From NCBI GenBank assembly GCA_001600875.1, contig BCLD01000028.1:83587-147586 (forward strand): DNA of 64,000 bases. Reading direction: 5' to 3'. This DNA comes from Solicoccozyma terricola (taxonomy: Eukaryota; Basidiomycota; Tremellomycetes; Filobasidiales; Piskurozymaceae). A model generated the notes under the pieces. It did no database searches and was not told where the DNA came from. It saw nothing but the letters and a program-made list of their open reading frames with translations. How positions within the stretch are numbered: the first letter of the stretch is position 1; each line of letters opens with the position of its first letter. The translations under genes and the position numbers were made by a program. Below, piece after piece: positions 24,103-35,649 of this stretch.

Positions 24103-25514
24103 ATGAGCTCAGATCCATATCTCGCTTTCAAATCGTGCGTTTCAACCCCATCCCATCCCATCCCATCCCNNNNNNNNNNNNNNNNNNNNNNNNNNNNNNN
24201 NNNNNNNNNNNNNNNNNNNNNNNNNNNNNNNNNNNNNNNNNNNNNNNNNNNNNNNNNNNNNNNNNNNNNCCCCCCCCCCTCTCCTCCTTCATCCACTGAA
24301 CATTCTACCTCACAACACAGGGAAATCGATTCCACTCTCGCCCAAACACACGCCCTCCTCTCCTCCTACCTCCGTCTCCTCTCCTCCCCCAACCGGTCCT
24401 TGATAGACGAAGCACACGAAGAACTCGTTCAGACGATAGCGATCCTGGAAGCGGATTTAGAAGATCTAGAGGAGAGTGTGTTGGCTGTTGAAGGTGGTCA
24501 AGGGTGGGGGATTGCAGATGTCGAAGTGAAGAGACGGAGAAGGGACTTGGAGAGGGTAAAGGGGGAGATCGAGGTGAGGGATCGAACTCTCTTCGAAGAC
24601 AGAGAGAGAGAGAGAGATACGAATATACATAAAGCGGTACGTCGAGTACTGACGGTCTATCTATCTATCTATCTACCTACCCCTCCAGCGCATCCGACAG
24701 CAAGCGTCTGCCCAACCTTCCTCGTATCCATCATCCTCATCCTCCCAACACAACTCGACCCCAACCCGTCTCTCAACGTCGTCTTCGACCAAGGGGAAGG
24801 GAAGAGCCGATGCGTTTCAAGATATCCCGTTGGCTGAAGTCGGAGGTATGAGAGGTGGGAATGTGAATGCGAATGGAAGAGCAAGGTATCGAGATGAGGA
24901 TTCCGTGCATTTGGATGACGAAGAAGCAAAGAGGAAGAGAGATAGTGAAGATTTGAATGAATGGGAGGAGATGGAGCAGAAGGTGCGCGGGTGGTGGATT
25001 CTCGGTTCCAGACCGCTTAGTGAAAGGAACTTGATAGACTGATCATCGATTTGTCTGGCGGCGTTGATCATTACAGCAAATAATCCAATCTCAAGATACA
25101 ATCCTGCATTCCCTCTCTGGAACGTTGACAAATATAGCGGGTATGGCTGGTCTCATTGGTACCGAGGTACATGAACAAAACGAGTGAGTCGTCTGTCTGT
25201 GCATGTGTTTCGTGGTGGCTATTACATCATACGCTGATGATTGATGGGTGGGCATTGTGACCGACGACAGACTGCTGGATGACCTATCGACCAGAGTAGA
25301 CGATACAGATAGTCGTCTGACGCGAGCGAACAAACGATTAAAGCAGTTTGTCCGGAAGAATGAAGGTGAGTCGAGGGAGGTTGTCTGATTTTGTGTTCGA
25401 GGCAGGTCGCTGATGTTGCTCGCCGGGGGAACAACAGAGAAAGCATCATCGTGGTGTATTTTGATTCTAATCATCGTTCTAAGCGTCCTGTTGTTGTTGG
25501 TGATTATCACTTGA
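24103..25514 (+). CDS. TLG1: Qc-SNARE, Tlg1 / syntaxin-6 type
   Basis: A t-SNARE of endosome-to-TGN fusion. After a short first exon (MSSDPYLAFKS) and an intron carrying the 100-N gap, the syntaxin-6-like N-terminal bundle is visible (EIDSTLAQTHALLSSYLRLL ... LVQTIAILEADLEDLEESVL ... KRRRRDLERVKGEI). A charged linker and then the SNARE motif follow, split over small exons: QIIQSQDTILHSLSGTLTNI, GTEVHEQNELLDDLSTRVDD, TDSRLTRANKRLKQFVRKNE. The Gln in HEQNELL fits the zero-layer position of the Qc class. A C-terminal membrane anchor (WCILILIIVLSVLLLLVII) ends directly at the TGA at 25512-25514. Divergent from BST1. Confidence 0.9.
24170..24269. other. Assembly gap (100 N) in TLG1 intron 1
   Basis: Exactly 100 N, a conventional gap of unknown true size. 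It is flanked on the left by a (catcc)n tandem and on the right by a C run, so the missing sequence is probably a low-complexity intronic repeat. Confidence 0.95.
24655..24684 (+). repeat. (tcta)n microsatellite in a TLG1 intron
   Basis: Tandem ctat/ctac tetranucleotides just upstream of a pyrimidine-rich 3' splice region. Confidence 0.7.
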
Positions 25515-25870
25515 CCGGGGTTGGGGGGTGGGGGGGATTCGTATGTAGGAGGACAAGGTGTAGCGTTGTCATTTTGCATCTAGTGTAGCAAGCATCATGC
25601 CAAAAGGAATATCTTTCGCAACACCAGCTGTATTGCAGCTTCAATCATGCATCGACGTTCGCATCGTCGTCGTACTACAAGCGCACTACGAACGACACGA
25701 GAACGAAAGAAAAATAACCCGTCGATGTACAATCCTTCAGCCACTCCGCAGTCGGCGAGAGAATAGAGTCACCTCGTCGCCTGCAGAAAAAGTCACAACC
25801 GTGCGGGGAGGGGGGAAACGAGACGCAAAGATTCGAGCAGAGAGAAGACGTGGAAACGTCGACTATTTGC
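25515..25870. other. Convergent intergenic region TLG1 / RPL10
   Basis: About 350 bp, presumably the two 3' UTRs. Nothing else seen. Confidence 0.5.
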
Positions 25871-28307
25871 TCAAGCCCTGGCCTGGTTTCGGAGGTTGTT
25901 GAGGAGGTTACCCTTTGGCTTGATGTACTGTTGGGAGGTGGGGAAAGGGGAACGTTTTCAGCTTCGGTTTCGTTTGCGTTTTCGCCGACACCGCTTCGAA
26001 ACACTGACCTGGACGTAAGCACCATCGTTGATAACCATCTTGTTCGCCTTCAACTCCTCGTAGTCGGCCCTGTTGAGAGCGGTGAAACCCCACTTCTTGG
26101 AGACGATGATCTTTTGCCTTCCTGGGAACTTGTATCGGGAACGCCTGAGAGCCTCCATGACGACGGCCTTGTTGGAGTCCTTGCAACGGATGGACATGAT
26201 GATCTGACCAATGTTGACACGAGCGGCGGTACCGATGGGTTTACCCCAAGCGCCACGCATACCCTGTTGGAGTCTGTGGTGGGGACGGGGTAAGCGGATG
26301 GAATGACGTGGACACCGTTGATGGGCGGTTCCCGCGCGTTCAAACTCACCGATCGGCACCAGCACAGGACAACATCTTGTTGATCCTCAAGACGTGGAAG
26401 GGGTGGACACGAACACGCAAGTGGAAGGAATCCTTTCCGGCAGTCTTGACGACGTACTTGTTGGCGCAGATACGGGCGGCTGTGGAGGGGAAGGGGGGGG
26501 GGGGGGGGATGGAATCAGCATAGGTTCGAAGCAAACACGTTGTATGATGGTGACGCGAACGAAAACAAAGCCCACGCTCGTCCCAGATCTGACTCGAAAG
26601 TGACTCTCGCGATGCGTTGAACAGGTTGTTGTATGAGGGGCATCACAACCAGAGTGGACCTGGTCGTTCGTCAATTCCCAACCACCCCCACCCGATGCGA
26701 CCAGCCAACCCCGAGTTTACATCAGGGTCTGGGACATCTCCTTCATATATAAACAATGAGACCGATCCCCCAACCTCCAGCATCGATCGAGACACGCATC
26801 TGAAAGCGGGAACCGTACGCCCATGCAATTGCGAGAGACAGCAAGAACCAAAGAGAAAGAAGAAGAAGAAGAATCCCCGTCTCCTCCCAAGCCCCTCCCT
26901 CATCGCACCCAAAAAACCACATCTTGTTCGGGAGAAAAAAGGGGGAAACCCTCAAGTTGAACAGACGCAAGCCAAAAACAAAAACCCAAGTAAAGGGACT
27001 CGTGGGTAGATCGACCAAAATCGAGATACCCATTCTCCTCATCGTATGTCGTCGGTCGTCGGTCGTTTCAACTCGGACCACCCTGATATGGAGGAGGACA
27101 CGCAAACGACTGAAATCGAAATCGAAATTCGACGTTGACGTAGCGGGATGTATTTTCCCCGATTTTCGATGTGTATATCGCATCGCATCGCATCGCATCA
27201 CCCTCGACCCGCTCGAATTTTCCCCCCGAAGCCATGTTTCCTCTTCTCTTTTCTTGCGGGGGTGGCCTGACTCTTTCGCGCCGATCCGCGAAACGACGGT
27301 TTTTAAGTCAAACACCCCATTCAACGTCGTATCCAACGTCAAACCTCAAGAGAGAAGACAACAACAAGGTGGGTCTTGTTTCTCCTTAATCTTTGTAGTC
27401 CTCGTCCCATTCACCCGCCTTCCACTTCCCACTTCCTAACCACCCCACGTTCCCGAACCACACCACCACCACCCTCAAACTCACCTTCCAAAGCCTCCGA
27501 ACTCAACTGCTCGTACTCATCCGATACCAAATGACAACAGAATGGGAAATCATCAACGGATGCACGTTTACGACCTAGATCGTAGATTCTGATCTTTGGA
27601 TCTGGGACACCACGGTTGTAGCCTGCGTTGTGTGGGGTTGGTGGGTGTGGGTAGGTGGGTGTCGGGTGGGTGTGGGTGTGGGTTGGAGCGTGGGGTGGGG
27701 TGTGACGGGGTGGGTGAGTGGGATGGGTAGGAGGAGAATAGGTGCGGTACGATGAACGGGGTGGCGAGTGAATTTTAAAAGCGGATTATCAATCCATTCG
27801 GATTCATCCGATTATTTTTCAAAAAAGGACGACCAAGCGATTGAGTGAGGGGTGTGTGTGTTGTCCAGTGGTGGTTCGAGGTCGAGGTGTTGACCAGATC
27901 CATTATCCGAATTCGAATCGAAAGGAAAACACCATATAACCATCCCGCCGACGAAGAAGAAGAAGGAAGGAAAAAAACGCGGTATATCCAATGATCGGGT
28001 TTTTTTTCCATTCCATCGTGGTTCGAGATCATCCAATCGATAGAAGGCAGAGAGGACAGTCAACCGGGGTTGGTGTAAGAGGGTGAGAATACCACATAGA
28101 TGCAGACAGAGGTGAGAAAAGAGAAGAAGAAAGAAAGCGTATATCAAAAGCATCAGTAATCCAATCTCTCATCACCGCCACCTCGACCCTATCCCCCCTC
28201 CCCTCCCCTCCACCCCCCCCTCTCCCCTCCTCGTCCTCTCACTCACGGGACTTTGGGAACGGCTTGTTCTTGCAATACCTATAACAACGAGCTGGACGAC
28301 GACCCAT
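25871..28307 (-). CDS. RPL10: 60S ribosomal protein uL16 (RPL10/QM)
   Basis: A ribosomal large-subunit protein near the peptidyl-transferase centre, loaded late in 60S maturation. Five exons resolve exactly: 28307-28247, 27622-27485, 26479-26350, 26273-26009 and 25927-25871. They join in frame to 216 residues, normal for the family. Diagnostic segments are [20 protein letters not shown] at the start, [73 protein letters not shown] and [18 protein letters not shown] at the end. Introns 1 (624 nt) and 2 (1005 nt) are about ten times longer than most introns in this window; intron 2 also holds a run of 16 C (sense). A TCGCCACC box plus a GCCACC array lies about 220 bp upstream. Confidence 0.97.
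26493..26508. repeat. Poly-G (16) in RPL10 intron 2
   Basis: A run of 16 G on the + strand (C in the transcript), about 14-29 nt before the intron 2 acceptor, where it could serve as the pyrimidine tract. Confidence 0.9.
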
Positions 28308-30798
28308 CTTTTAACGAGTTTAACTTGTCTTGTGTGTGTGGTTTTCTTGATGAGATAGAGAGAAAGAGAGGGGAGGGGGTGGGTTGGGGTCGTTGGGCAA
28401 GGGAGGGGGGAGGGTGAATAAGCAGGAAGGGGGGATGACGTAAGCGGGTTTTTGGGCGGGGATGAGCGACGGGGCGGGCGGTCGGGGCGTCGGAGTTAAG
28501 GGAGTTGCCACGTAGCAAGGGAGTCGCCACCGCCACCGCCACCGCCACCGCCACCCTGGGGCTCATTTCTATACCGCCCCCGCCGGCGGGCATTACCAGT
28601 TTCCCCCTTGATATATATTTTCGGCCTGAGATAACAGAGGGTCGTTGGCTGTCCTTGAATGCGACATATTTACGTTTGGATATTAGGTTGGTTATCCAAT
28701 TGGGGTTGTTGTTGACCTGGCGTTGGGTAATACTGCGTTAGGTGGATACTGCAACTACAAGGGTAATGCCCGGGGCGCGGGTTAAAAACCGCCCGGTCCA
28801 CTATTCCAACTGTCAGACGTCAGGGTGAGCGTATAAACAGACTAAGTCGTAATCCTGAGAAAATCTATCGGAGGGAAGGTTCATGCTACCAGCGGTCGAA
28901 CACCCAGTTCGCCACCGAGACTTTTATCCCCCCTTCTTACCGCCTGGATGCACTCGGCAAGATTGGGTAGGTGGAAGTCCTATTTTTTTTCTCTTCCTTC
29001 CCCGTCCGGTCATGTAATGCGAGGGATCGCTGGAACGACAACGCCATAGGACGGACAACTCTCTGCTTCGGTTTCCCTCACCCACACACGAGTGATTGGC
29101 GGAGCCAGTCGATTTACTCCGACGATGTGGGTGACTAACCATCGACCCCTTTCTGCCTTTATCTTGATCAGGTAGCGATTTTGGATTTCTATGGTACCGT
29201 CTACTAGGTATCGTTGACACAACCACCACTTTACATCTCCTATTCTCGTACCGATCCGCATCTACAGCCAACCAAGTGTCCCGAAATCCACCATCATGCC
29301 CGCCATACAGAGGACACAGGAACAAATCATCACAACAAATCGCGTCGTAGCATCGCAACAGTCCCACCCAGTCCCACCTACAGAATTGTACGATGAGGAG
29401 CCGAAGCCCCCAATCACCATCCACCCCCTCATGTCACCACGAGGCTTCCCTCACATCCTAATTCCATCCTCAAAGCCAATCGCCGGCACACCCCATCACC
29501 TCAACGTCATCCATAACAAATGTTCATCGATTTTCCACTCTCCGCATGTCTCGTCTCGCATGCAACCAAACGAACTCTTGGACCCGCGGCTTTGACTACC
29601 ATACCAACGACGCGGGGGGAGATACTTCTTCTTCTTCTTCCTCCCACATCAACAATCAGAAGCAATAGATTAGATATTTCAACTGAAATATCGCTTACCT
29701 ATCGCTTTACCTCTATTCCCCAATCATCCGATATAATTCTATCGATCGTCTAGCAACCCCCGAGTATTCAAGAAAGGGAAAGAAACTTCCAAACGAGCAG
29801 ATTCGAGCACGTTAGGGATTGTTTCCTCTCTCAAGGCGACCCCCCCGGGCCAATTTGAATACCAAATCGCTGAACAATCGAAAACATTGTAACGGAACGG
29901 ACGGGATAGCCGTCGATCTAATTGAATTGACACCATCACACAGTGAGTTGAATCGTCGTGTCTCCAATCGACTTCTGAATTCGAAAAAAATCTAACCATG
30001 AACGTACATTCAATATCGAAACAGCTCTACTTTAGACGAATATAATAACCCCTTCGTACCAACCAACGCGCTTCTTCAGCATACGCCTCCCCCTCTTCCC
30101 CTTGCTTTCTATCCCTTCGTCTCCGACCGACACAGCACTCGAACAGTGCAGTAGTTGGAAGGAAGGACAAGATTGCCAGTGGAGGTTTGCGAGAAAACCC
30201 CCCGCGTCGGACGTTTCGAAATTATTACGTGAAAGAAGTTTTGTTTTCAAGAAGAAGAAGAATACACCCCCCAGATCCCTTACCAAATAGTAGGAATACG
30301 AGACGGTATTCCTACAAAGACCCCGACGTGCAAGAAAGGAAAACCAACGCAGACGAAGACGTATCGGGTAGATTCCTTTTCTTTGAAAACGAGTGTCTCG
30401 TGCACTCCCGTCAAGGGTGTAGGACGTGCGAATACGTTGCATTGGGTCATCTGGTGAGTTGTTACTCGTGTTATACTGTAGGAGCTTGCTGGAGTGCTGA
30501 TTCCAATGTGATGGAAGGATCAGATCAGCGATTAGGATCTTGAACATCGAATCGAATCGAATCTGATTGTTATCACTCCAGCGTAAAGAACGCTGTCCCT
30601 CGGAAATATTACCGATCGCGACCGAGTCGTAGCAATCAATACAAACCACCATCATCTTCATCATCTCCACTCCTACCATCACATCCTCTCATCTCTCATC
30701 TTTACAACCATCGCAAACGAGTCTTTCAACACCCCGATCGATTCACCGCGCAACAACATCCTTCATAAACCTCCTTATCAACCGATATTGCCACCACC
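28308..30798. other. Intergenic region upstream of RPL10
   Basis: 2.5 kb divergent region. It holds a TCGCCACC box (28524-28531) running into a (CCACCG)n array, TATA-like sequence near 28610, and small frames (for example 29298-29592 plus) without family resemblance. No RNA gene recognised. Confidence 0.5.
28524..28555. promoter_or_regulatory. TCGCCACC box and (GCCACC)n array in the RPL10 promoter
   Basis: TCGCCACC followed by about four tandem CGCCAC units, roughly 220 bp upstream of the RPL10 ATG. The same 8-mer occurs upstream of other genes here. Regulatory role is inferred. Confidence 0.45.
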
Positions 30799-33114
30799 AT
30801 GTCGTCGTTCGGAAAGATTCACAAACCGAGTCTTCGTTCGGCCACAGCTGGAGCCGTTGTCGGCAAGAAAACCGTCACCAAGGTACAAAACAGTGCCAAA
30901 GGCGGGAACGGCCCAGTTGGACAGAGCAGTGGGAAGTCGACGAGCACCACTGCTGGGAAAGCATTCGCGGCGCAAGGCACTGCGAAGAGCGAGAAGGGGA
31001 CGGAGGGACCGCGCGATGGAAAGTCGACGCTGATCGAATCTCGAAAACTGGCAGCGAATGGGCCGGCTGGGACTGGGAAAGGGGAGGGATCACAACCACG
31101 GGCACGACCTTGCAAGCAGACGAATACCGTGCAGGGAACTGAGAAAGAGACTCCATCGGCGGGGAACATGCCGATGAGGAAGCGAAAGGTCGAGGACGTG
31201 GAGAAAGTGGACGGCACAGCCAAAAAGGCAAAGTTGCCAGTTTACGTCAACAAAGAGAAGCCTGTCACCAAGGCGAAAGCTATGAGATCGATTTCCAAGG
31301 CACCGTCCGGACCGTTAGCCGAGAGGCTGCAGAACCAGGCCACCTATATTCGAGTGAGTAATTGTTGCCGAGATACACCGCGTTTCCTGAACCCGTTCTC
31401 CCCTTACCATGTTCAGCTTCATAAACTTACGACCACCGCGTTGACTACTCGCGGTCGGCAAGCCGCGATCGACAAACACATCATCCGTCATGGTGCCCAT
31501 GAGGCAATCAAATGCCCGAACAATCCAGCGGAGGTGTCTGCTATCCCAATCGTCAAACAACTTGATGAGCAGATGCCGCCACCGGCAACGGGGCAGTCGC
31601 CGGCGCAGTGGCATCTCCCACGTTCCCCATATTTCCCGACGAGGACGCGATGAGCAATCTGTTGGTGGTCTCTGAACCTTCCGACAGTCATTACCATGCC
31701 AGCGCTCGCACATCGTCAACGCGCGACGGCAACTCCTCTCCGAGGAGGCGGCGGTCGACAGGTGAAGTTCGGGAAAGCCGCCGAGGTCGTAGAGAAGTGA
31801 GCCCAGGCGGACACCAGGCACGGAGCCGAAGTATCTCGCCAGAGCGGCGAGGTAAAAGACGCGAATATCACTCTCCAGCATGTAAGTCTAGTCTTCCTTT
31901 CCGCTACACCAATCCAAGTCACCGGATTCCTCGCTGAACCTTTGCCCCCCACTCCCCCGCACAAGACCGCTACTCCCCCGACCCACTCAACGCAGTGAAC
32001 GATTCACGTCTGCGTGTACCAGGCTGGGAACGGCCAACTTCCCCCGTTGCAGGTCCTAGTCACTGCACATTGGAGGGGCGTCCCGCTTCCCCGATGCCAC
32101 CCAGACCAACAAACCCGATCTCCCGGCACCTGGACTTGGACTGGGAAAGTCCATGTCCGAAAGGGTCAGCAAGACCGTGTCTTGCCAGCGCATTCGTCGT
32201 TGATGACTCGGAAGAATCGGAAGAATCGGAACAATCGGGAGGATCTCAAGAGATGTACCCAGAGATCCCAAGTACAACAAACGCTGTCTTGCCGCTTCCT
32301 GGCCACGCTGTTCTCTGGGGACAGAATGTCGTTGCCACGATCTCCCCGCTGGCGGACAGACAGCGTCGACTCCAGAATCATCCTTGGCCGGAGCCTTACC
32401 ATGATTGTGAAGAGCCCGAAGAGCCCGAAGAGCCAAGCAATATCGCGAGGGGGCCCTTCTCCGGAAATCTGGAAGGATACGAGACAGCGAAGGGGCAGGC
32501 AGTCCACGACAGGTTCTATGGTGAAGAACGTGTTGGAGACGAGAGTGGGGACCAGTCTGCTCTTCTTGACTTTGTCAATACTTGGGCAGAAGCGCCTTTG
32601 CCAAAGATTCGCAGGAAGAAGACGGATGGTGTTCTCACGTCTGCACTATCTGCAAACGTCCGCGGTGAGCCAGTTGACGCTGGCTCCCAGCAACCGACAG
32701 CAAGTGAGATCGACTCTGCTCTTCTCGTATTGCTTGGCTCAGAGACAGGGCTTGCCGCTCTCGCCAACGCCCTCCGCCACACGGACTCCAGCATGCTTGT
32801 GAAGGCGGCCGTCTTGGCTCCCGCTGCTGCTCCTCTTCACCGCCATTCGCAGCGACTGCAGGCTCTCTACCAGCTCGAGGTCAAAGACCGCGCCAAGAGC
32901 CTCAAGGAATCCCGTGTCAAGAGGTTATTGGCTGAGTCGACCGCCGCGGAGTTGAGGCAGAAGCTAGTCGAGGTGGAACACGAGCTAGCTGAGATGGTGA
33001 GTAACCTGGCTTCACTACAGCCGAAGTCCGAACGCTCAATACTCACACGGGCTCCCGTCCGAACAGAAGGGCGAGAGGGAAGTGGAAGACGAGAGGCGCT
33101 CAGGCTGGTCCTGA
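30799..33114 (+). CDS. Unrecognised basic, probably nuclear protein
   Basis: It starts at ATG 30799 (context caccATG). Exon 1 (30799-31353) encodes a K/G/S/T-rich tail-like sequence with NLS-like MRKRKVEDVEK and KKAKLP. Exon 2 starts at 31417 (LHKLTTTALTTRGRQAAIDK). The frame then has to shift between about 31490 and 31608, either by a weak intron or an indel, into an RS-like segment (SPRRRRSTGEVRESRRGRRE). After a GTAAGT intron, exon from 31996 carries a glutamate-rich EEPEEPEEPS patch and a C-terminal coiled coil (QALYQLEVKDRAKSLKESRV, AAELRQKLVEVEHELAEM). A last intron at about 33000 gives an end at 33114; without it the frame ends at 33140. No family was recognised. Confidence 0.6.
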
Positions 33115-34240
33115 GTCCTCGGCCCCGATATGATATGTGAGTGACTGGCTTGGCGTCGACGAGAGCGTTTAAGCTAACTAAAGAGACACACAGATTTTGT
33201 ACTTTTATTGACCTTGTTGTATATTTCCTAACGACGTGAGTACATTTACCTGCTGTTTCGAAGCATTCTGGTGTTGACTAACTTCCACACTGTGAGAACA
33301 GTCTTCATCTACCAATCCACACATCCTAATCATCCTAATCTCCTGGCACGGGTAACCAAACTTGCAAATCACACCCTCCTATCAGGTGAGCCTTCATTGC
33401 TCGCTGCAGGACGGTTGTCGACGTGTTCTCACCGTTTTTTTTCCTGTTACAGATCTTCGACCATAATAGTGAGATCCCGTCATTTACGATGCGTTAAAGT
33501 TACGTAGCTGACGGTATGTTGCGAACGGTTCCAGAGTGATCCCACTTCCACTGCTACTTCCCCAGGCAAGGCGCGAGGTGGGTACTTCAGAAACACGGAG
33601 AAGATGGATGTAAAATGTGAGTGCTGTTAAACGGTGATCATTATGTCCCCGGACACTGACATTGCTGGACGACAAGCCATGTTGCATCCATTGACACCCT
33701 ATCATACGGCTGCTCGCTCAACGGAGGAGAAGAGCGGCTGCGGAAAGATAACGCGGAATTGACGATGACACCTTGTAGGTGTTTCCCCCGCCCCCCCGGT
33801 TCTCACGTCTACGCTCCAATGTTCGATCGCAAGCTAATCCTACCTCTTTCACCGTTCCCTCCAGCCACCCACTTGAGGCCCGCCTCAAGTCGTCATGGAG
33901 GACATTTTCAATACCCTACTATAGATCCGACGACCCTGCATTGGTCAAGCAGGGCTGTTTGTTTCGGATCTACGGAGTGTACGACAAACCAACAATGCTT
34001 TGGAAGGTCCCCTGCCTGCCTTCGCAGGTCGAAGATGCCTGCGAGGAGAAGCGCCTTCCAACCGTAAAGCACACTACACACCGAACTCTTGCGCCCTGCG
34101 GAGAATCAGCTCACCCTTCGTAAGTTTGCATAGGGCTTCGAATTGTGTTCACCGTTGGATATTGACGCTGTGCCATTCCCCTCCAATTCAACCCTTCAGT
34201 TCGCCCTCTCACGCATGTACCCGATGCTACAACACAACCC

Positions 34241-34310
34241 CTTTCCACCACCCGCTTTCCACCATCCGCTTTCCACCATCCACTTTCCACCATCCGCTTT
34301 CCACCATCCG
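34241..34310. repeat. 14-bp tandem repeat, five copies
   Basis: Five head-to-tail copies of ctttccaccatccg (two with a single change) spanning exactly 70 bp. Non-coding. Confidence 0.95.
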
Positions 34311-34589
34311 CTTATATCTCTTATTCCATACCGAACCCTTTCCGAGCTTTTCCCAAGACGTGGCAATTATATTACAGATCGAACCTTTAATTTGTGGTTT
34401 TTTCCCTTTTTGTTTCGTGTACCAATACCTTAACCTTTCCGACCCCTTCTTTTTTTTCGCTCATTTGGTTTTTGTATATAGACATTAATATGTAGCTGAT
34501 AGAGCATGTAGTTGCGGCTTTCTAATTGAACTTTCAATTAGACTGGTGGTTCGTGGTCCAGGTCTTGGCCCAGTTCGAGACATTCGCGC

Positions 34590-34615
34590 GGGGGGGGGGG
34601 GGGGGGGGGGGGGGG
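34590..34615. repeat. Poly-G (26) after a CGCGCG step
   Basis: An uninterrupted run of G, preceded by cgcgcg, in non-coding DNA. Confidence 0.9.
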
Positions 34616-35641
34616 TTGAGTTAGCCTCACGTACCCTTTTGGGGGTGCCTTTTTCAATTTCTTTAGGCCACCGAGTTGATAGTTTTCAGAAACGAATGAT
34701 GAAACCCGGGCAAATGGGGGGGGTTCAAAGATAGCATCCCAGAAATTAACATAAGATATCCAAGGTGTAAACCTCGTTGAATCACATAAGCTTTGATTGT
34801 ATCAACTCAGACCTATTCCGTGGAAAGAGGTGGTGGATATGTTAGTCCGTTACCTGAGGGAAGTGTTTTATTACCCCCATTGTCGACTCTTGGTACTACA
34901 TGGCGATAGCATTTATTACAAGTGCTGCGCCGAATGCGTCACCAATAGCAGATAGGGTGTTTGAGAAAACGGTATCCGAAATCCGCTTCTACTTGTGATT
35001 CCTGATCTGGGTGTTGGGATATGGGTGTTGGAGTAATGCTGTGAATAGGAATATCCCTGTAATTAATCGGTGTTTAGTAGTCGAAGGTGCTTTCAAGAAG
35101 TTCGTTTCTGAAAAGTTCGTTCAGGCGCGGATTTTCGACAAGTTTTGTTCGAACTGTTCGCCTCCAACCTTTGAAGTTTACACGAGAACTAAAGAATTAT
35201 CTTCAAAGTAGTTGCTGCACCATCCCATAACTGGGCACTTGATGTATATGGTGAAACGAACTCCTTCCAGCACGAGGGCCAATGTCCGCTTGGTAAGTGC
35301 TGATTCCTTTTAGGGTGGCAAGAAAGCCCCATATAACAAAACAGTTCAGCGTGAACTATTTCACGATACCCTGTGAAATCATATTATTTAACCCCTTGAA
35401 ATACCATCCGAACTTGTTGATCGATGCTAGCTCTACCATGGCAACGGTCTTTGTACTTGAGTTTGAGGCCAACCCGCAAATTCTCAAACTTGCTTGTTAC
35501 AGAGGGGTTGGGGGTGACAAGACCATATCTTCACCGAAGAGTCAAGCGCTATGGACCGTCTCTGGCTCTGACGTAGCTATCAAGTTATGAGCATCATTAG
35601 CAGTGAAAATAGCAGCTAGAGGACGCGGGGGTGGGGGGGAG

Positions 35642-35649
35642 NNNNNNNN
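35642..35649. other. 8-N gap inside a G-rich tract
   Basis: Eight undetermined bases flanked on both sides by G runs; the true homopolymer length is unknown. Confidence 0.95.

Noticed and set aside
26743..27342. 199-codon minus-strand frame inside RPL10 intron 2
   Set aside because: The intron is defined by exact in-frame RPL10 junctions, and this frame shows no family resemblance; kept only as a long-intron remark.
28141..28246. C/D snoRNA in RPL10 intron 1
   Set aside because: A GTGATGA box exists near 28170 in the sense strand, but the only nearby CTGA is too close to form a snoRNA.
29298..29592. Small + strand frame between RPL10 and the next gene
   Set aside because: Proline/histidine-rich with no family resemblance and no supporting splice or conserved features.
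33779..34123. 114-codon + strand frame
   Set aside because: No recognisable domain; lies in a homopolymer- and repeat-rich gene-poor region.
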